The notes beneath the pieces were generated by a model. The model was not told where the DNA came from. It worked only from the letters and a program-made list of their open reading frames with translations, and did no database searches. 59,684 bases of DNA from Pectobacterium fontis (GTDB lineage Bacteria > Pseudomonadota > Gammaproteobacteria > Enterobacterales > Enterobacteriaceae). Shown in pieces: positions 38,270 to 48,552 of the stretch (position 1 is the stretch's first letter; each line of letters opens with the position of its first letter). A program made the position numbers and the translations under genes. The stretch lies in assembly GCF_000803215.1 (NCBI RefSeq), contig NZ_JSXC01000017.1, forward strand, positions 1 through 59,684, written 5' to 3'.

Positions 38270-38989
38270 GTGATAATGAATGCAAAGTCGGTTATCAAAC
38301 CACTCCGCCGACCCCTTCTGGTGGCATTGATCGCAATGGTAGCACTTAGCGGTTGCGCCTACATTCCGCATGATAAAGTTGTCACTGGGCCTACGACTGC
38401 CCAGCCTGCATCGCCAGTATTAGCCGGTCCCAATGGTTCTATTTTCCAAACCGTGCAGCCGATGAACTATGGCTATCAACCGATGTTTGAGGATCGTCGC
38501 CCGCGTAATGTTGGTGACACCTTGACGATCGTGTTGCAGGAGAATGTCAGCGCCAGTAAAAGCTCGTCTGCTAACGCTAGTCGAGATGGTTCGTCCACGT
38601 TTGGTCTGACGGCAACGCCGCGTTATCTGGAAGGGCCCCTTGGCAATAACCGAGCGGCTCTGAACGCGACCGGAACAAACGAATTTGCTGGTCAGGGTGG
38701 CGCCAATGCCAATAACACGTTCAGCGGCACTATTACGGTCACTGTGGGCCAAGTGTTGGCTAATGGCAACTTACAGGTTGTTGGTGAAAAACAAATTGCC
38801 ATTAATCAGGGAACTGAGTTTATCCGCTTCTCAGGGGTCGTTAATCCGAGAACCATTAGTGGCAACAACTCGGTGCCATCAACTCAGGTTGCGGACGCGC
38901 GTATTGAATATGTCGGTAATGGCTATATTAACGAAGCGCAAAACATGGGCTGGTTACAACGGTTCTTCCTCAATGTTTCTCCGTTCTAA
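38270..38989 (+). CDS. flgH: L-ring lipoprotein FlgH
   Basis: FlgH (about 237-239 residues) forms the outer-membrane L ring. The signal peptide ends in a lipobox (ALSGC, Cys near residue 29), so the mature protein is lipidated. [20 protein letters not shown] and [20 protein letters not shown] match the family closely. Two starts are possible: GTG at 38270, nine bases after AAGGCG, or ATG at 38276 (MNAKSV); I kept the longer one because of ribosome-site spacing. It is 16 bp before flgI. Confidence 0.95.
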   Translation: MIMNAKSVIKPLRRPLLVALIAMVALSGCAYIPHDKVVTGPTTAQPASPVLAGPNGSIFQTVQPMNYGYQPMFEDRRPRNVGDTLTIVLQENVSASKSSSANASRDGSSTFGLTATPRYLEGPLGNNRAALNATGTNEFAGQGGANANNTFSGTITVTVGQVLANGNLQVVGEKQIAINQGTEFIRFSGVVNPRTISGNNSVPSTQVADARIEYVGNGYINEAQNMGWLQRFFLNVSPF

Positions 38990-39005
38990 GCTTAAGAGGC
39001 CTGCC

Positions 39006-40115
39006 ATGCGGATTGCATCATTTTTCACTGTACTGTTGACATTACTGGCGCTGAATATTGCCCCTGCATCGGCAGAGAGAATTCGCGATCTGGTGAATAT
39101 TCAGGGCGTACGTGGTAACGCGTTGATCGGTTACGGTTTAGTTGTTGGTCTGGATGGTTCTGGTGACCAGACCATGCAGACGCCATTTACCACGCAAAGT
39201 TTAACTAACATGCTTTCCCAGCTAGGGATTACTGTTCCAGCCGGCACCAATATGCAGTTGAAAAACGTAGCTGCGGTAATGGTAACGGCTGAACTTCCGG
39301 CTTTCGGCAGAGCTGGCCAGAATATTGATGTCGTCGTGTCTTCACTCGGTAATGCGAAGAGCCTGCGTGGCGGGACGCTGCTAATGACCCCACTAAAAGG
39401 GGTGGATAATCAGGTGTATGCGCTGGCTCAGGGTAACGTTTTAGTTGGTGGCGCTGGCGCTTCTGCTGGTGGCAGCAGCGTTCAGGTTAACCAGCTTGCT
39501 GGTGGCCGTATCAGCAACGGTGCCGTGATTGAAAGGGAGTTGCCAAGCACATTTGGTACGTCGAACACCATCATGTTGCAACTGAAGAACGACGATTTTT
39601 CAATGGCGCAGAAGGTGAGTGACGCGATCAACCGTTCTGGATACGGTGGTACAGCGAGCCCGCTGGATTCACGGACTATCCAGGTGCTTGCCCCACATGG
39701 TAATAGTTCTCAGGTTCGCTTTTTGGCCGATGTCCAGAATATTGAGGTCAACGTCGGTATTCAGGACGCCAAAGTTATCATCAATTCTCGTACCGGTTCT
39801 GTCGTGATGAACCGTGATGTCACGCTGGATAGCTGCGCTATCGCTCAGGGCAACCTTTCTGTGACGATCAATCAGCAGGCTAACGTTAGTCAGCCTAATA
39901 CTCCTTTTGGTGGCGGTCAGACGGTGGTCACACCGCAAACAGAGATCTCGGTTCAGCAAGCGGGCGGTGCTTTACAGCGCGTCAATTCCAGCGCCAATCT
40001 CAACAACGTTGTGCGTGCGCTGAATTCTCTGGGAGCGACGCCGATGGAGCTGATGTCTATTCTGCAGGCGATGCAAAGTGCGGGCTGCTTGCGAGCTAAA
40101 CTGGAAATTATCTGA
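39006..40115 (+). CDS. flgI: P-ring protein FlgI
   Basis: FlgI (369 residues) forms the periplasmic P ring with help from FlgA. I chose ATG 39006 ([20 protein letters not shown], a Sec signal peptide cut before ERIRDLVNI) because the same frame open from 38685 overlaps flgH and has no family match upstream. [39 protein letters not shown] and the C-terminal [20 protein letters not shown] are typical. Its stop overlaps the flgJ start by 1 bp (TGATG). Confidence 0.97.
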   Translation: MRIASFFTVLLTLLALNIAPASAERIRDLVNIQGVRGNALIGYGLVVGLDGSGDQTMQTPFTTQSLTNMLSQLGITVPAGTNMQLKNVAAVMVTAELPAFGRAGQNIDVVVSSLGNAKSLRGGTLLMTPLKGVDNQVYALAQGNVLVGGAGASAGGSSVQVNQLAGGRISNGAVIERELPSTFGTSNTIMLQLKNDDFSMAQKVSDAINRSGYGGTASPLDSRTIQVLAPHGNSSQVRFLADVQNIEVNVGIQDAKVIINSRTGSVVMNRDVTLDSCAIAQGNLSVTINQQANVSQPNTPFGGGQTVVTPQTEISVQQAGGALQRVNSSANLNNVVRALNSLGATPMELMSILQAMQSAGCLRAKLEII

Positions 40116-41077
40116 TGAGTGATATACAGACGCTGAATAATGCGGCCTATGATGCGCAATCACTGAATACCTTGAAACGCGAAGTTTCAGGTAACCCTCA
40201 AAGTAAAGAGGGTATCAGGGCAGTGGCGCAACAAATGGAAGGCGTGTTTGTCCAATTGATGATGAAAAGCATGCGTTCTGCGATTCCGCAGGACGGGCTA
40301 TTCAACAGCGATCAGACGCGTCTGTATACCTCAATGTATGACCAGCAAATTGCCCAGGAGATTTCAACGAAGGGAAAAGGACTGGGACTTGCAGATGTCA
40401 TGGTTGAGCAATTGACCCGGCAGTCCCCTGACGCTGCGGCAGCTAAAGCAACCGTTCCTTCTGTTCCCTTAACGTTCGATGGTGATGTGCTTAAAACCAT
40501 GCCAACTGCGGCAGTGGAGCAAATGGTGCGCAAAGCGCTGCCCAGACTGCCCACTACGGGGTCAGCCTTGCCGTTATCCAATAGTAACTTTGTGTCACAG
40601 ATTTCCTTGCCAGCGCAGATTGCCAGCCAGCACAGCGGCATCCCCCATCATCTTATTATTGCTCAGGCCGCGCTTGAGTCTGGTTGGGGACAGCGTGAAA
40701 TTCCTACTGAAGATGGGCGACCAAGCCACAACCTTTTTGGTATCAAGGCTGGTAGCAGTTGGAATGGGCCGACAACGGAGATCACCACGACAGAGTATGA
40801 GCAGGGCGTGGCTAAAAAAGTAAAAGCCAGTTTCAGGGTATACGATTCCTACATTGAAGCGATTGGTGACTATGTGAAATTACTCACCAATAATCCACGC
40901 TATTCTGCTGTGATGAGCGCAGGAACGGCTGAGCAAGCTGCGCATGCTTTACAAAAAGCGGGCTATGCAACAGATCCGCAATATGCTCAGAAGTTGGTTA
41001 ACATGATCCAGCAAATGAAGAATTCTGGCGATAAAGTGGTGAAAGCATACACTCATGATTTGAGTCGCCTATTTTGA
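40115..41077 (+). CDS. flgJ: Rod-capping peptidoglycan hydrolase FlgJ
   Basis: FlgJ (320 residues) caps the rod and opens the peptidoglycan layer. The N-terminal rod-scaffold domain (MEGVFVQLMMKSMRSAIPQD, LYTSMYDQQIAQEIS) occupies about 1-110. The C-terminal GH73 beta-N-acetylglucosaminidase domain (about 165-320) includes the catalytic Glu in IIAQAALESGWGQREI and the YVKLLTNNPRYSAV block. The two-domain form is typical of enteric bacteria. It ends the flgB-J run; flgK has its own sigma28 promoter directly after. Confidence 0.96.
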   Translation: MSDIQTLNNAAYDAQSLNTLKREVSGNPQSKEGIRAVAQQMEGVFVQLMMKSMRSAIPQDGLFNSDQTRLYTSMYDQQIAQEISTKGKGLGLADVMVEQLTRQSPDAAAAKATVPSVPLTFDGDVLKTMPTAAVEQMVRKALPRLPTTGSALPLSNSNFVSQISLPAQIASQHSGIPHHLIIAQAALESGWGQREIPTEDGRPSHNLFGIKAGSSWNGPTTEITTTEYEQGVAKKVKASFRVYDSYIEAIGDYVKLLTNNPRYSAVMSAGTAEQAAHALQKAGYATDPQYAQKLVNMIQQMKNSGDKVVKAYTHDLSRLF

Positions 41078-41086
41078 TTTTTTTAT

Positions 41087-41113
41087 TCAAGATTTGCGCT
41101 TCCTTACCGATAA
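41087..41113 (+). promoter_or_regulatory. Sigma28 promoter of flgKL
   Basis: TCAAGATT, 11 bases, ACCGATAA. The -10 has one mismatch to the FliA consensus and spacing is exact. It lies about 90 bp before flgK, where E. coli and Salmonella also have a class 3 promoter. Confidence 0.7.
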
Positions 41114-41202
41114 AGTAATTAAGTTATGTAGCGTATTTGCTGCTTTCAGCATTTGGTTAATCACATGGGTGACAAGAGCCTGTGTAAAAGGAACAACATC
41201 CT

Positions 41203-42909
41203 ATGTCCAATTTAATTTATACCGCGATGAGTGGCTTAAAAGGTGCACAGGTTGCGCTGAGTACCGTGAGTAACAACATTAGTAATCAGGCTGTTACTGG
41301 ATATAGTCGGCAAAATACAATACTTGAGCAGGCCATTAGCAACAGCACATCGGCTGGGTATATTGGCAACGGTGTTAATGTTGTTAGCGTCAACCGTCAG
41401 TACAACGAATTCATCACCAACCAGTTGCGTGCTGCACAAACGACAAGCAGCTCTGTTTCTGCTCACTATGAGCAGATATCCAAAATTGATAACCTGCTGG
41501 CTAGCAGCACAACGAGCCTTTCATCAACAATTCAGGATTTCTTTTCTAACTTGCAAAACCTCACCAGTAATTCGGGTGATTCATCTACTCGCCAAACTGT
41601 GTTAGGTAAAGCCGAAGGGTTAGTCAACCAATTTAAATCCACCGATAAATATCTGCGTGATATGGACAGCGGTCTGAATACACAGATCCAAAGTATTGTT
41701 GGTCAGGTTAATACGTATACCGAACAAATTGCATCGTTAAACAATGAAATCACGAAACTGATGGGAGCAAATAGTGGCACGATGCCTAACGATTTGCTCG
41801 ATCAACGCGATCTCCTGGTTGACCAACTCAATAAATTGGTGGGGGTCGATGTTACTGTTCAGGATGAGATCGTCTACAACGTTGCATTAAAAAATGGTAC
41901 GAATTTGGTTCAGTCTGGCAGCAGTAATCAGTTGGTGGCGATAAGCTCTAGTACTGAACCTGCTCGTCTTACTATCGGTTATCAAGACCGGACTGGTGAT
42001 GTTGTTGCGTTAAATGAAAGTACCTTGACGGGTGGTTCATTAGGTGGATTGCTTTCTTTTCGTACAGATACGCTGGATGAAACGCGCGCTCAGCTAGGGC
42101 AGCTAGCGCTGGCATTCGCTGACGCGTTTAATGCTCAACATCAGCAAGGCTATGACCGTGATGGTGTTAAAGGTGGTGATTTCTTCTCTTTTGGTGAAGC
42201 TGTCGCTCTGAACGACGCTAAAAATAGCGGCAGTGCCGTGTTAACGCCGTCTTATACCAGTAGCAAAGATGTGTTGGCAACCAACTACTCGATTAAATAT
42301 GATGGCGCTAACTGGCAAGTTACACGTTTGTCCGATAATTCAAAATTCACTGCGGCTGTGACGACATCAGGTACTCCCGCAGAGAGCAGTCTGAACTTTG
42401 ATGGCATCAAGATGACCATCACGGGAACACCCGCGACCAATGACAGTTTTTTACTCAAACCTGTCAACGATGTCATCACTGATATGTCTGTAGCGATTTC
42501 CGATCCGAATAAGATTGCAGCAGCGTCTGTTAAACTCGATTCTTCAGGTAATGCTGTTGTGGATGCCAGTGGTAATCCTGTATTTGGTGGTGTTAGCGAT
42601 AATACCAATGCGAAGGCGTTACTCGCTCTACAAAATGAACAACTCGTCGGTGGTAAAGCGAGCATTTCTGGCGCTTATGCCAGTATCGTCGGAGAAATTG
42701 GTAACCAGACCAGCACTCTGAAAATAAATAATACGTCGCAGCAAAACGTTGTTAAGCAATTAACGGCAGAACAGCAGTCTGTATCGGGTGTAAACCTTGA
42801 TGAAGAATACGGCGATTTAATGCGTTACCAACAATATTATATGGCGAATGCTCAGGTTATCAAAACCGCACAATCTATATTTGATGCCCTGTTAGCGGCT
42901 CGTAGCTAA
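41203..42909 (+). CDS. flgK: Hook-filament junction protein FlgK
   Basis: FlgK (568 residues) is the first hook-associated protein. The N-terminal D0 segment MSNLIYTAMSGLKGAQVALS and SNNISNQAVTGYSRQ, and the C-terminal VNLDEEYGDLMRYQQYYMAN with AQSIFDALLAARS, are the polymerising ends; the centre (about 200-480) is the variable surface domain. Length is close to E. coli (547). FlgN, encoded at 31934, is its chaperone. Confidence 0.96.
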   Translation: MSNLIYTAMSGLKGAQVALSTVSNNISNQAVTGYSRQNTILEQAISNSTSAGYIGNGVNVVSVNRQYNEFITNQLRAAQTTSSSVSAHYEQISKIDNLLASSTTSLSSTIQDFFSNLQNLTSNSGDSSTRQTVLGKAEGLVNQFKSTDKYLRDMDSGLNTQIQSIVGQVNTYTEQIASLNNEITKLMGANSGTMPNDLLDQRDLLVDQLNKLVGVDVTVQDEIVYNVALKNGTNLVQSGSSNQLVAISSSTEPARLTIGYQDRTGDVVALNESTLTGGSLGGLLSFRTDTLDETRAQLGQLALAFADAFNAQHQQGYDRDGVKGGDFFSFGEAVALNDAKNSGSAVLTPSYTSSKDVLATNYSIKYDGANWQVTRLSDNSKFTAAVTTSGTPAESSLNFDGIKMTITGTPATNDSFLLKPVNDVITDMSVAISDPNKIAAASVKLDSSGNAVVDASGNPVFGGVSDNTNAKALLALQNEQLVGGKASISGAYASIVGEIGNQTSTLKINNTSQQNVVKQLTAEQQSVSGVNLDEEYGDLMRYQQYYMANAQVIKTAQSIFDALLAARS

Positions 42910-42940
42910 TTTGACCATTTGAAGAAGAGGAATTAATACC

Positions 42941-43894
42941 ATGCGTTTAAGTACCAGCATGATATATCAGCAAAATATGCAAGGCATTCTGAATGGTCAA
43001 GCTACGTGGCAAAAGACAGGTGAACAACTGTCAACGGGTAAGCGTGTTGTAAATCCATCGGATGATCCAATTGCGGCGGCAGGTGCTATCATGCTTGGCC
43101 AGGCACAGTCGGAAAATAGCCAGTACACGCTGGCTCGTACCTTTGCTCAACAAAGCATGTCCCTTGAGTCATCTATTTTGGATAAAAGCGTCACAACTGT
43201 AACCAGTGCATTGACCGAAGTTATTAAAGGCGGCGGTGTTTTGAGTGATGATGATCGTAAATCGGTCGCGACGTCCCTGCGTGGCATGAAAGCTGAATTA
43301 CTCAATCTGGCTAATAGTACCGATGGTAATGGTAATTTTATTTTTGCAGGCTATGAAACAGATAGTATGCCTTTTGTTGAAGGTACTGCGGGAATAGAAT
43401 ATGTTGGTGGGAACGAGGCTATTTCACAACGTGTAGATGCTGCGCGTACAATGACAGTGGGTCATATTGGTTCTACCGTGTTTAATGGTTCTACGGGCGA
43501 TGCTAAAAAAGAGCCTGATGGCAGTATCCAATCGGATCTGTTTGAAACGCTGGATATCGCAATTAACGCGCTTGAGACTCCACTTAGCGATGCCGATGAT
43601 GCGACAAAGACAAGTGTTGCAGCGGCGATGGAAACGGCTAATCGAGGCTTAAACAACTCGTTGAATAATATCTCATCTGTTAATGCAGTGTTGGGGATTC
43701 AGCTCAATGAGATTGATAATCTTAATTCGATTGGTAAGGATCGTGATGTAACAAACAAAACGACACTGTCGCAATTGCAGGATACCGATTGGTATGAGGC
43801 AATTTCGTCTTACATCATGCAGCAATCTTCTCTTCAGGCTTCTTATACGGCTTTCCAGAATATGCAGGGAATGTCGTTATTCCAGATAAAATAG
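42941..43894 (+). CDS. flgL: Hook-filament junction protein FlgL
   Basis: FlgL (317 residues) is the second junction protein between FlgK and the flagellin filament. It has flagellin-like ends: MRLSTSMIYQQNMQGILNGQ with GEQLSTGKRVVNPSDDPIAA, and the C-terminal SYIMQQSSLQASYTAFQNMQ. Same length as E. coli FlgL. It follows flgK by 31 bp and is closed by a terminator; FlgN is its chaperone. Confidence 0.96.
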   Translation: MRLSTSMIYQQNMQGILNGQATWQKTGEQLSTGKRVVNPSDDPIAAAGAIMLGQAQSENSQYTLARTFAQQSMSLESSILDKSVTTVTSALTEVIKGGGVLSDDDRKSVATSLRGMKAELLNLANSTDGNGNFIFAGYETDSMPFVEGTAGIEYVGGNEAISQRVDAARTMTVGHIGSTVFNGSTGDAKKEPDGSIQSDLFETLDIAINALETPLSDADDATKTSVAAAMETANRGLNNSLNNISSVNAVLGIQLNEIDNLNSIGKDRDVTNKTTLSQLQDTDWYEAISSYIMQQSSLQASYTAFQNMQGMSLFQIK

Positions 43895-43934
43895 TAGCGA
43901 TAGAATATATTTATCTATTCTACTTTACGGTTTG

Positions 43935-43961
43935 AATACGCTTAAACCGGGCGTATTTTTT
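43935..43961 (+). terminator. Intrinsic terminator after flgL
   Basis: A 7-bp stem AATACGC / GCGTATT with a nine-base loop is followed by TTTT, 40 bp past the flgL stop. The stem is modest, so efficiency is uncertain. Confidence 0.65.
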
Positions 43962-44227
43962 AGGCGTGTCATTCGCTTTATTATATTGAATGACATGCCA
44001 TTTTTTATTTCCCACCACCCTGAATTTTTTTGTCATTTCCTTTCATACAATACCTGGCTTAGCCCATCCATCAATATTTGCCATTGCTTTCTAAGCACAA
44101 TTGATCTCAATTACGGCTCTTATCATCATGTGAAAAATGGGGGATACCGAACAAGCGGTGGTAAGCATGTGCTGAACCTGTAGCCGGTCTGGTTTTTGGA
44201 CTCTACGGGGTTACATTCGATCGGTAT
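43962..44227. other. Non-coding gap between convergent flgL and fliR
   Basis: No convincing gene: an 83-codon plus-strand frame (43932-44183) overlaps the flgL terminator, is His/Cys/Phe-rich and matches nothing I know. No clear terminator for the fliR side was found. Confidence 0.5.
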
Positions 44228-45013
44228 TCAAGAACTTGATAGCTGGCTAAGAATATCAGCGAGTAAGTCGAAAACCTCACTGAACAAATGCTCTGCGAAT
44301 GGTGGAATAAGGGGAAGTAATAACCCTATCGTTATAATTCCGACGGTGAGGGTTATCGGGAAACCTACTACAAATATTGAGAGTTGTGGTGCCATACGGT
44401 TAAGCATACCTAATGCCAGGTTGATGGTTAGCAACAGCGTGATGATGGGTAACGCCAACATCAATCCATTAATAAAAATCAGTCCACCAGCCCGTGCAAG
44501 AGCAAGAAAGGCATTGCTGTTAATTGGATCGGCACTGATGGGCAGGGTATAGAAGCTATCTGCCAATAACGAAATCAGCCAGAGATGCCCATCAAAGGTC
44601 AAAAAGAGTAAAATGGCGAGAATATTCATGAAACGAGCAATGACCGGCATGTTCGGGCCGCCAGTTGGATCAAAGAAGGTTGCAAAGGCGAGCCCCATCT
44701 GTAAGCCGATGAGTTCACCTGCATGACGGATCGCGGCAAATGCTAACTGCATTGACAGGCCCAGGGTAACGCCGATGAGAATCTGCTGTATTAGCAACCA
44801 TACCCCCGCTACTGAAAAGATAGGGGTAGTATTTAACGGTAAATAGGGGGCAACAAGCAGAGTAATTAGTGCACCCAGACCAATTTTCACCCGATTACCA
44901 ATGGCTCTTTCGTTAAAGACAGGTGCGGTGCTGATCAGTGCAAGGATCCTGACGAATGGCCAGAAAAATTGGCTCACCCAGTTAACCATGTCCCAACTGT
45001 TAAACGTCAGCAT
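44228..45013 (-). CDS. fliR: Flagellar export gate protein FliR
   Basis: FliR (261 residues, as in E. coli) is one of the helical core proteins of the export gate with FliP and FliQ. It has about six membrane segments; [40 protein letters not shown] and [20 protein letters not shown] are typical. It is the last gene of the fliF-R strand and starts 2 bp after fliQ. Confidence 0.96.
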   Translation of the reverse strand: MLTFNSWDMVNWVSQFFWPFVRILALISTAPVFNERAIGNRVKIGLGALITLLVAPYLPLNTTPIFSVAGVWLLIQQILIGVTLGLSMQLAFAAIRHAGELIGLQMGLAFATFFDPTGGPNMPVIARFMNILAILLFLTFDGHLWLISLLADSFYTLPISADPINSNAFLALARAGGLIFINGLMLALPIITLLLTINLALGMLNRMAPQLSIFVVGFPITLTVGIITIGLLLPLIPPFAEHLFSEVFDLLADILSQLSSS

Positions 45014-45015
45014 GT

Positions 45016-45285
45016 TTACCCAATAATATTAGGTAATTGGCCGAATAGTGTACGCATATAGTCCAGCATAAGGTTTAACATCCAAGGGCCAGCAATCACC
45101 AAGGTGAAAAAGACAGTTAGAATCTTAGGGATAAACGACAATGTCATTTCGTTTATTTGAGTGGCGGCTTGTAAAAGACTAATAAACAGCCCGCTGAGCA
45201 GGGCGGCTATCAGGGGAGGTGCGGCGAGTGCCAACGCTACTTTCATTGCCTCATAGCCAAGAGCCATGACCGATTCTGGTGTCAT
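45016..45285 (-). CDS. fliQ: Flagellar export gate protein FliQ
   Basis: FliQ (89 residues) is a two-helix membrane protein of the export gate. [20 protein letters not shown] and the loop [20 protein letters not shown] are almost invariant in the family. It lies between fliP and fliR with short gaps, consistent with the 5:4:1 FliP-FliQ-FliR assembly. Confidence 0.96.
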   Translation of the reverse strand: MTPESVMALGYEAMKVALALAAPPLIAALLSGLFISLLQAATQINEMTLSFIPKILTVFFTLVIAGPWMLNLMLDYMRTLFGQLPNIIG

Positions 45286-45297
45286 AGTCGCATTCCT

Positions 45298-46074
45298 CTA
45301 ACTATAAAAACTTTGGGCTAATGAACCAAGTAGTAGCTGCCAGCCATCGACTAATACGAAAAGCATGAGTTTAAAAGGCAAAGAAATGGTCGCCGGAGGA
45401 ACCATCATCATCCCCAGCGCCATCAAAACACTGGCAACAACAAGGTCGATGATCAGAAAAGGAATAAATACAGTAAAGCCGATCTGGAAAGCTGTTTTTA
45501 GCTCGCTGGTTACAAATGCAGGGAGAAGCACACGCATCGGTACTGCTTCAGGTCCCTGAATCTCAGGGATTTCTGCCAGCCGGGTAAATAATGCCAGATC
45601 GGTTTCCCGGGTCTGCCGCAGCATGAATTCACGCAACGGTTCTGCGCCACGTTCGATGGCGGTTTCCATGCTGATTTGATCTTGACTGAAGGGAAGATAG
45701 GCTTCGTCATAAACGCGATTTAAGACTGGAGACATAACAAAAAATGTCAGAAAAAGCGTTAAACCGAGTAATACCTGGTTCGGTGGCGCGGTTGGTGTAC
45801 CCAACGCATTGCGTAACAAACTCAGTACGATAATGATGCGGGTGAAGCTAGTCATCATTAACAATGCGGCAGGAATGAATGTTAATGACGTGAGGAAAAC
45901 CAGCGTTTGTACGGGTAGTGTCCAGTTCTGCCCACCGTTAGGTAGCGGTTGCGTCACAATACCAGGGATCTGCGCCCATACGGATGGAGCTATGAACAAT
46001 AAACCGATGGCTAAACCATAGCGCAGTGTGCGAAGCAGGGCGATGATACGAAAATAATTAGGCAAGGCACTCAT
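45298..46074 (-). CDS. fliP: Flagellar export gate protein FliP
   Basis: FliP (258 residues) forms the pentameric core of the export gate. A cleavable signal peptide ([17 protein letters not shown]) is followed by four membrane segments and the conserved [19 protein letters not shown] and [20 protein letters not shown] blocks. The 4-bp overlap with fliO and gap of 12 bp to fliQ fit coupled expression. It is a little longer than E. coli FliP (245) at the N-terminus, where a later start is possible. Confidence 0.96.
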   Translation of the reverse strand: MSALPNYFRIIALLRTLRYGLAIGLLFIAPSVWAQIPGIVTQPLPNGGQNWTLPVQTLVFLTSLTFIPAALLMMTSFTRIIIVLSLLRNALGTPTAPPNQVLLGLTLFLTFFVMSPVLNRVYDEAYLPFSQDQISMETAIERGAEPLREFMLRQTRETDLALFTRLAEIPEIQGPEAVPMRVLLPAFVTSELKTAFQIGFTVFIPFLIIDLVVASVLMALGMMMVPPATISLPFKLMLFVLVDGWQLLLGSLAQSFYS

Positions 46075-46493
46075 TCCGATTTTTCCGGACGCTTTAAAAC
46101 TTTCTTTAACAGTTGATTGAAATCTACCGGCTTGATATCGCCAGTGGAAGAACTGTCGGTGGTTGGCTGTGCTGGAAGTGTATGCAGCGGTGTGATTTGT
46201 TGGGTCGTAACACCTAGCACCAGCCAGGTATTGTCAACTTCTACAATAACAACACGCTCGCGCTGCCCAACAGGGCAACTGGATACCACTTTTAGCAATT
46301 TGTTTTGTTTGCCCTGTGGGGCAAAGCCGAGTTTACGGGCTAGCCAAGCTATCAGTAGTATAAATAACAGAATACCAGCAAGCACGCTACCGACCTGTGT
46401 CAGTAACATGCTGCCGGTAAGCGGCGGTTCAGTAACAAGCGTCGATTGCTGGCCTGATACTGACGTCGGAGATGAAACCGAGGCTGTTGCCAT
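46071..46493 (-). CDS. fliO: FliP-assembly membrane protein FliO
   Basis: FliO (140 residues) is a bitopic membrane protein that helps FliP assemble. One membrane segment ([20 protein letters not shown], about 30-50) is followed by a cytoplasmic domain with [20 protein letters not shown] and [15 protein letters not shown]. The family is poorly conserved and the assignment rests on these motifs and position between fliN and fliP. It overlaps both neighbours. Confidence 0.94.
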   Translation of the reverse strand: MATASVSSPTSVSGQQSTLVTEPPLTGSMLLTQVGSVLAGILLFILLIAWLARKLGFAPQGKQNKLLKVVSSCPVGQRERVVIVEVDNTWLVLGVTTQQITPLHTLPAQPTTDSSSTGDIKPVDFNQLLKKVLKRPEKSE

Positions 46494-46906
46494 TAACGAC
46501 TCAGGCGGCGCATACGTTCGGATGGTGTGATGATATCGGTAATACGAACACCATACTTATCAGATACGACGACGACTTCGCCTTGGGCAATCAGGTAACC
46601 ATTAATCAGAATATCCAGCGGTTCACCGGCTAAGCCATCCAGCGCAACCACTGAACCCTGAGTCAGGCGAAGCAGCTCTTTTATCGTCATTTTGGTGCGA
46701 CCAAGTTCAACAGTGAGTTTGACAGGGATATCCAATATAAGATCGATATCCTGCAAGGCACCCAGTGGATCATGACCGTCTAGCGATTTAAAAATACCTT
46801 CCGTTGTTGCGGCTGGTTTATCTGAAGCCTGTTGCTCGTTAAATGCATCAGCCCACAGATCGTCCACTGATTCCTTGTCGTCGGACGGTTTCTTGATGTC
46901 ACTCAT
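46493..46906 (-). CDS. fliN: Motor switch protein FliN
   Basis: FliN (137 residues) forms the lower C-ring with FliM and docks FliH. An acidic N-terminal arm is followed by the SpoA/FliN domain (about 55-135): IDLILDIPVKLTVELGRTKM, LLRLTQGSVVALDGLAGEPL and LIAQGEVVVVSDKYGVRITD. It overlaps fliM by 8 bp and fliO by 1 bp. Same length as E. coli FliN. Confidence 0.97.
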   Translation of the reverse strand: MSDIKKPSDDKESVDDLWADAFNEQQASDKPAATTEGIFKSLDGHDPLGALQDIDLILDIPVKLTVELGRTKMTIKELLRLTQGSVVALDGLAGEPLDILINGYLIAQGEVVVVSDKYGVRITDIITPSERMRRLSR

Positions 46907-47912
46907 GGGGCTGTTCCTCGTTATCCAGAGAATTCAATATAGGGTTAATCAAATGTTCAACACGTAGAGCATATTGCCCGTTTAATGTGCCATATTGGCT
47001 GGTCAATACAGGCACACCGTCAACATGAGCAATGATTTTGTCAGGTTTATCGATCGGTAATACATCACCGGGCTGTAACTTTAGAATCTTGGACAGTCGT
47101 AGTGGAATATCAACAAAGCTTGCGACTAATTCCAACTCAGAATGCTGCACCTGTTTAGCTAAGGTGTCTCGCCAGCTCTGATCTTCCTGACGTGAGTTTT
47201 CCAATGGCGGATTCGCGAGCAGTTCACGCAGCGGCTCTATCATTGAAAAAGGGATACAGATATTAAATTCGCCAGTAAGTGAACCGATTTCAACATGAAA
47301 CGGTGTCGTCACAACAATATCATTAGGCGACGTGGTGATATTGGTAAACTTGACCTGCATTTCTGAACGCACGTATTCGATGTCAAGTTTGTAAATCGCA
47401 TTCCACGCTTCGCCATAGGCTTCCAGAGCCAAGCGCAACATTCGCTTAACCACACGTTGCTCTGTGTGAGTAAATTCACGTCCTTCGACTTTCGTCGGGA
47501 AGCGCCCATCACCACCGAAAAGGTTATCTACGGCGATAAATACCAGGCTTGGTGAAAATACAAATAATGCGGTGCCACGTAGCGGTTTTAAGTGAATCAG
47601 ATTCAGGTTTGTCGGTACAGGAAGATTCCTGGCAAACTCATGATAAGGCTGTATCTTGATGCCACCTACGGTGATATCAGGGCTACGACGTAACAGGTTA
47701 AACAACCCCATACGAAATTGACGTGCGAAACGTTCATTAATAATTTCTAATGCCTGTAAACGTTCGCGGATAACACGCCGCTGAGTATTCGGATCGTAGG
47801 GTTTGACGTCTCCATCCGTTTTTGACGATGCATTTGCATCAGCGTCGCTATCGCCGCTGTCGCCATTTAATAATGCATCAATTTCTGCTTGTGAAAGAAT
47901 GCTATCGCCCAT
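46899..47912 (-). CDS. fliM: Motor switch protein FliM
   Basis: FliM (337 residues) is the C-ring protein that receives CheY-P. The N-terminal CheY-binding peptide ILSQAEIDALLNG is intact. The CheC-like middle domain (about 45-230, with GRFPTKVEGREFTHTEQRVV) contacts FliG, and the C-terminal SpoA domain (IPLRLSKILKLQPGDVLPI) pairs with FliN. It follows fliL by 5 bp. Length matches E. coli (334). Confidence 0.97.
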   Translation of the reverse strand: MGDSILSQAEIDALLNGDSGDSDADANASSKTDGDVKPYDPNTQRRVIRERLQALEIINERFARQFRMGLFNLLRRSPDITVGGIKIQPYHEFARNLPVPTNLNLIHLKPLRGTALFVFSPSLVFIAVDNLFGGDGRFPTKVEGREFTHTEQRVVKRMLRLALEAYGEAWNAIYKLDIEYVRSEMQVKFTNITTSPNDIVVTTPFHVEIGSLTGEFNICIPFSMIEPLRELLANPPLENSRQEDQSWRDTLAKQVQHSELELVASFVDIPLRLSKILKLQPGDVLPIDKPDKIIAHVDGVPVLTSQYGTLNGQYALRVEHLINPILNSLDNEEQPHE

Positions 47913-47917
47913 AATGG

Positions 47918-48397
47918 TTACCGCAGTATAAAAGCCGTGAACAGAACATCAGTAACGACCTGGTTAGGTTGGCCAGGAACTAATGGGGGGCTTAGCACTT
48001 GCTTAATTTGCTCTATCAACTTCTGTTTACCTTGCTCATTGGCGAGCGCAATAGCGTCCTGACGAGAAAGTAACAATAGCAGCCTGCTGCGAACTTCTGG
48101 CAGATAATTCGTGAACCGTGTGCGAGTTGCTTCATCTGGTAAGCGCAGCGTGAATCCAACATACAAAACACGGTCAGGGTCGTTATCTGCATTGACGAGA
48201 TTAACAGTGAAGGTATCCAATGGCATGAAAACCGGCTCTGGCGGTGGTGGCACCTCCTGCTCAGCCGTTGCCGCGTTTTTCTGATTTAATAGCCACCAGG
48301 CAGCACCCGCAGCACCCGTTGCAGCGAGGGCAATGATAATCAGTAGTATCATCCAGACAGATCGTTTACGTCCTGATCGAACTTGCATATCAGACAT
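47918..48397 (-). CDS. fliL: Stator-associated protein FliL
   Basis: FliL (159 residues) is a single-pass inner-membrane protein around the stator that supports torque under load. A basic N-terminus (RSGRKRSVW) leads into one membrane segment ([20 protein letters not shown]) and a periplasmic domain with [20 protein letters not shown] and [21 protein letters not shown] 48397 was chosen; a TTG at 48403, with better-spaced GGGA, would add two residues. A 155-bp gap with a strong stem-loop separates it from fliK, so fliLMNOPQR may have partly separate expression. Confidence 0.95.
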   Translation of the reverse strand: MSDMQVRSGRKRSVWMILLIIIALAATGAAGAAWWLLNQKNAATAEQEVPPPPEPVFMPLDTFTVNLVNADNDPDRVLYVGFTLRLPDEATRTRFTNYLPEVRSRLLLLLSRQDAIALANEQGKQKLIEQIKQVLSPPLVPGQPNQVVTDVLFTAFILR

Positions 48398-48480
48398 AGC
48401 CAAAGATAGTTCCCGTTACTTATCGATATTTATTGCTGGATGAAACCAACAATAAATAAATGCGTAATATCGATGATTAT

Positions 48481-48518
48481 CCTGCCTATTGCACTGTTCA
48501 ATACAGTGAATAGGCAGG
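48481..48518 (-). other. Strong stem-loop between fliK and fliL
   Basis: CCTGCCTATT(G)CACTGT pairs with ACAGTGAATAGGCAGG: 16 bp with one bulged base and a five-base TCAAT loop. It lies about 35 bp past the fliK stop without a T-run. It may be a processing or stabilising element between the fliFGHIJK and fliLMNOPQR parts. Confidence 0.6.
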
Positions 48519-48552
48519 GAAAATCGCGCTAACTTATTCGTTTACTTTAGTT

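Noticed and set aside
43932..44183. 83-codon frame between flgL and fliR
   Set aside because: It starts inside the flgL terminator, has odd composition and no recognisable features.
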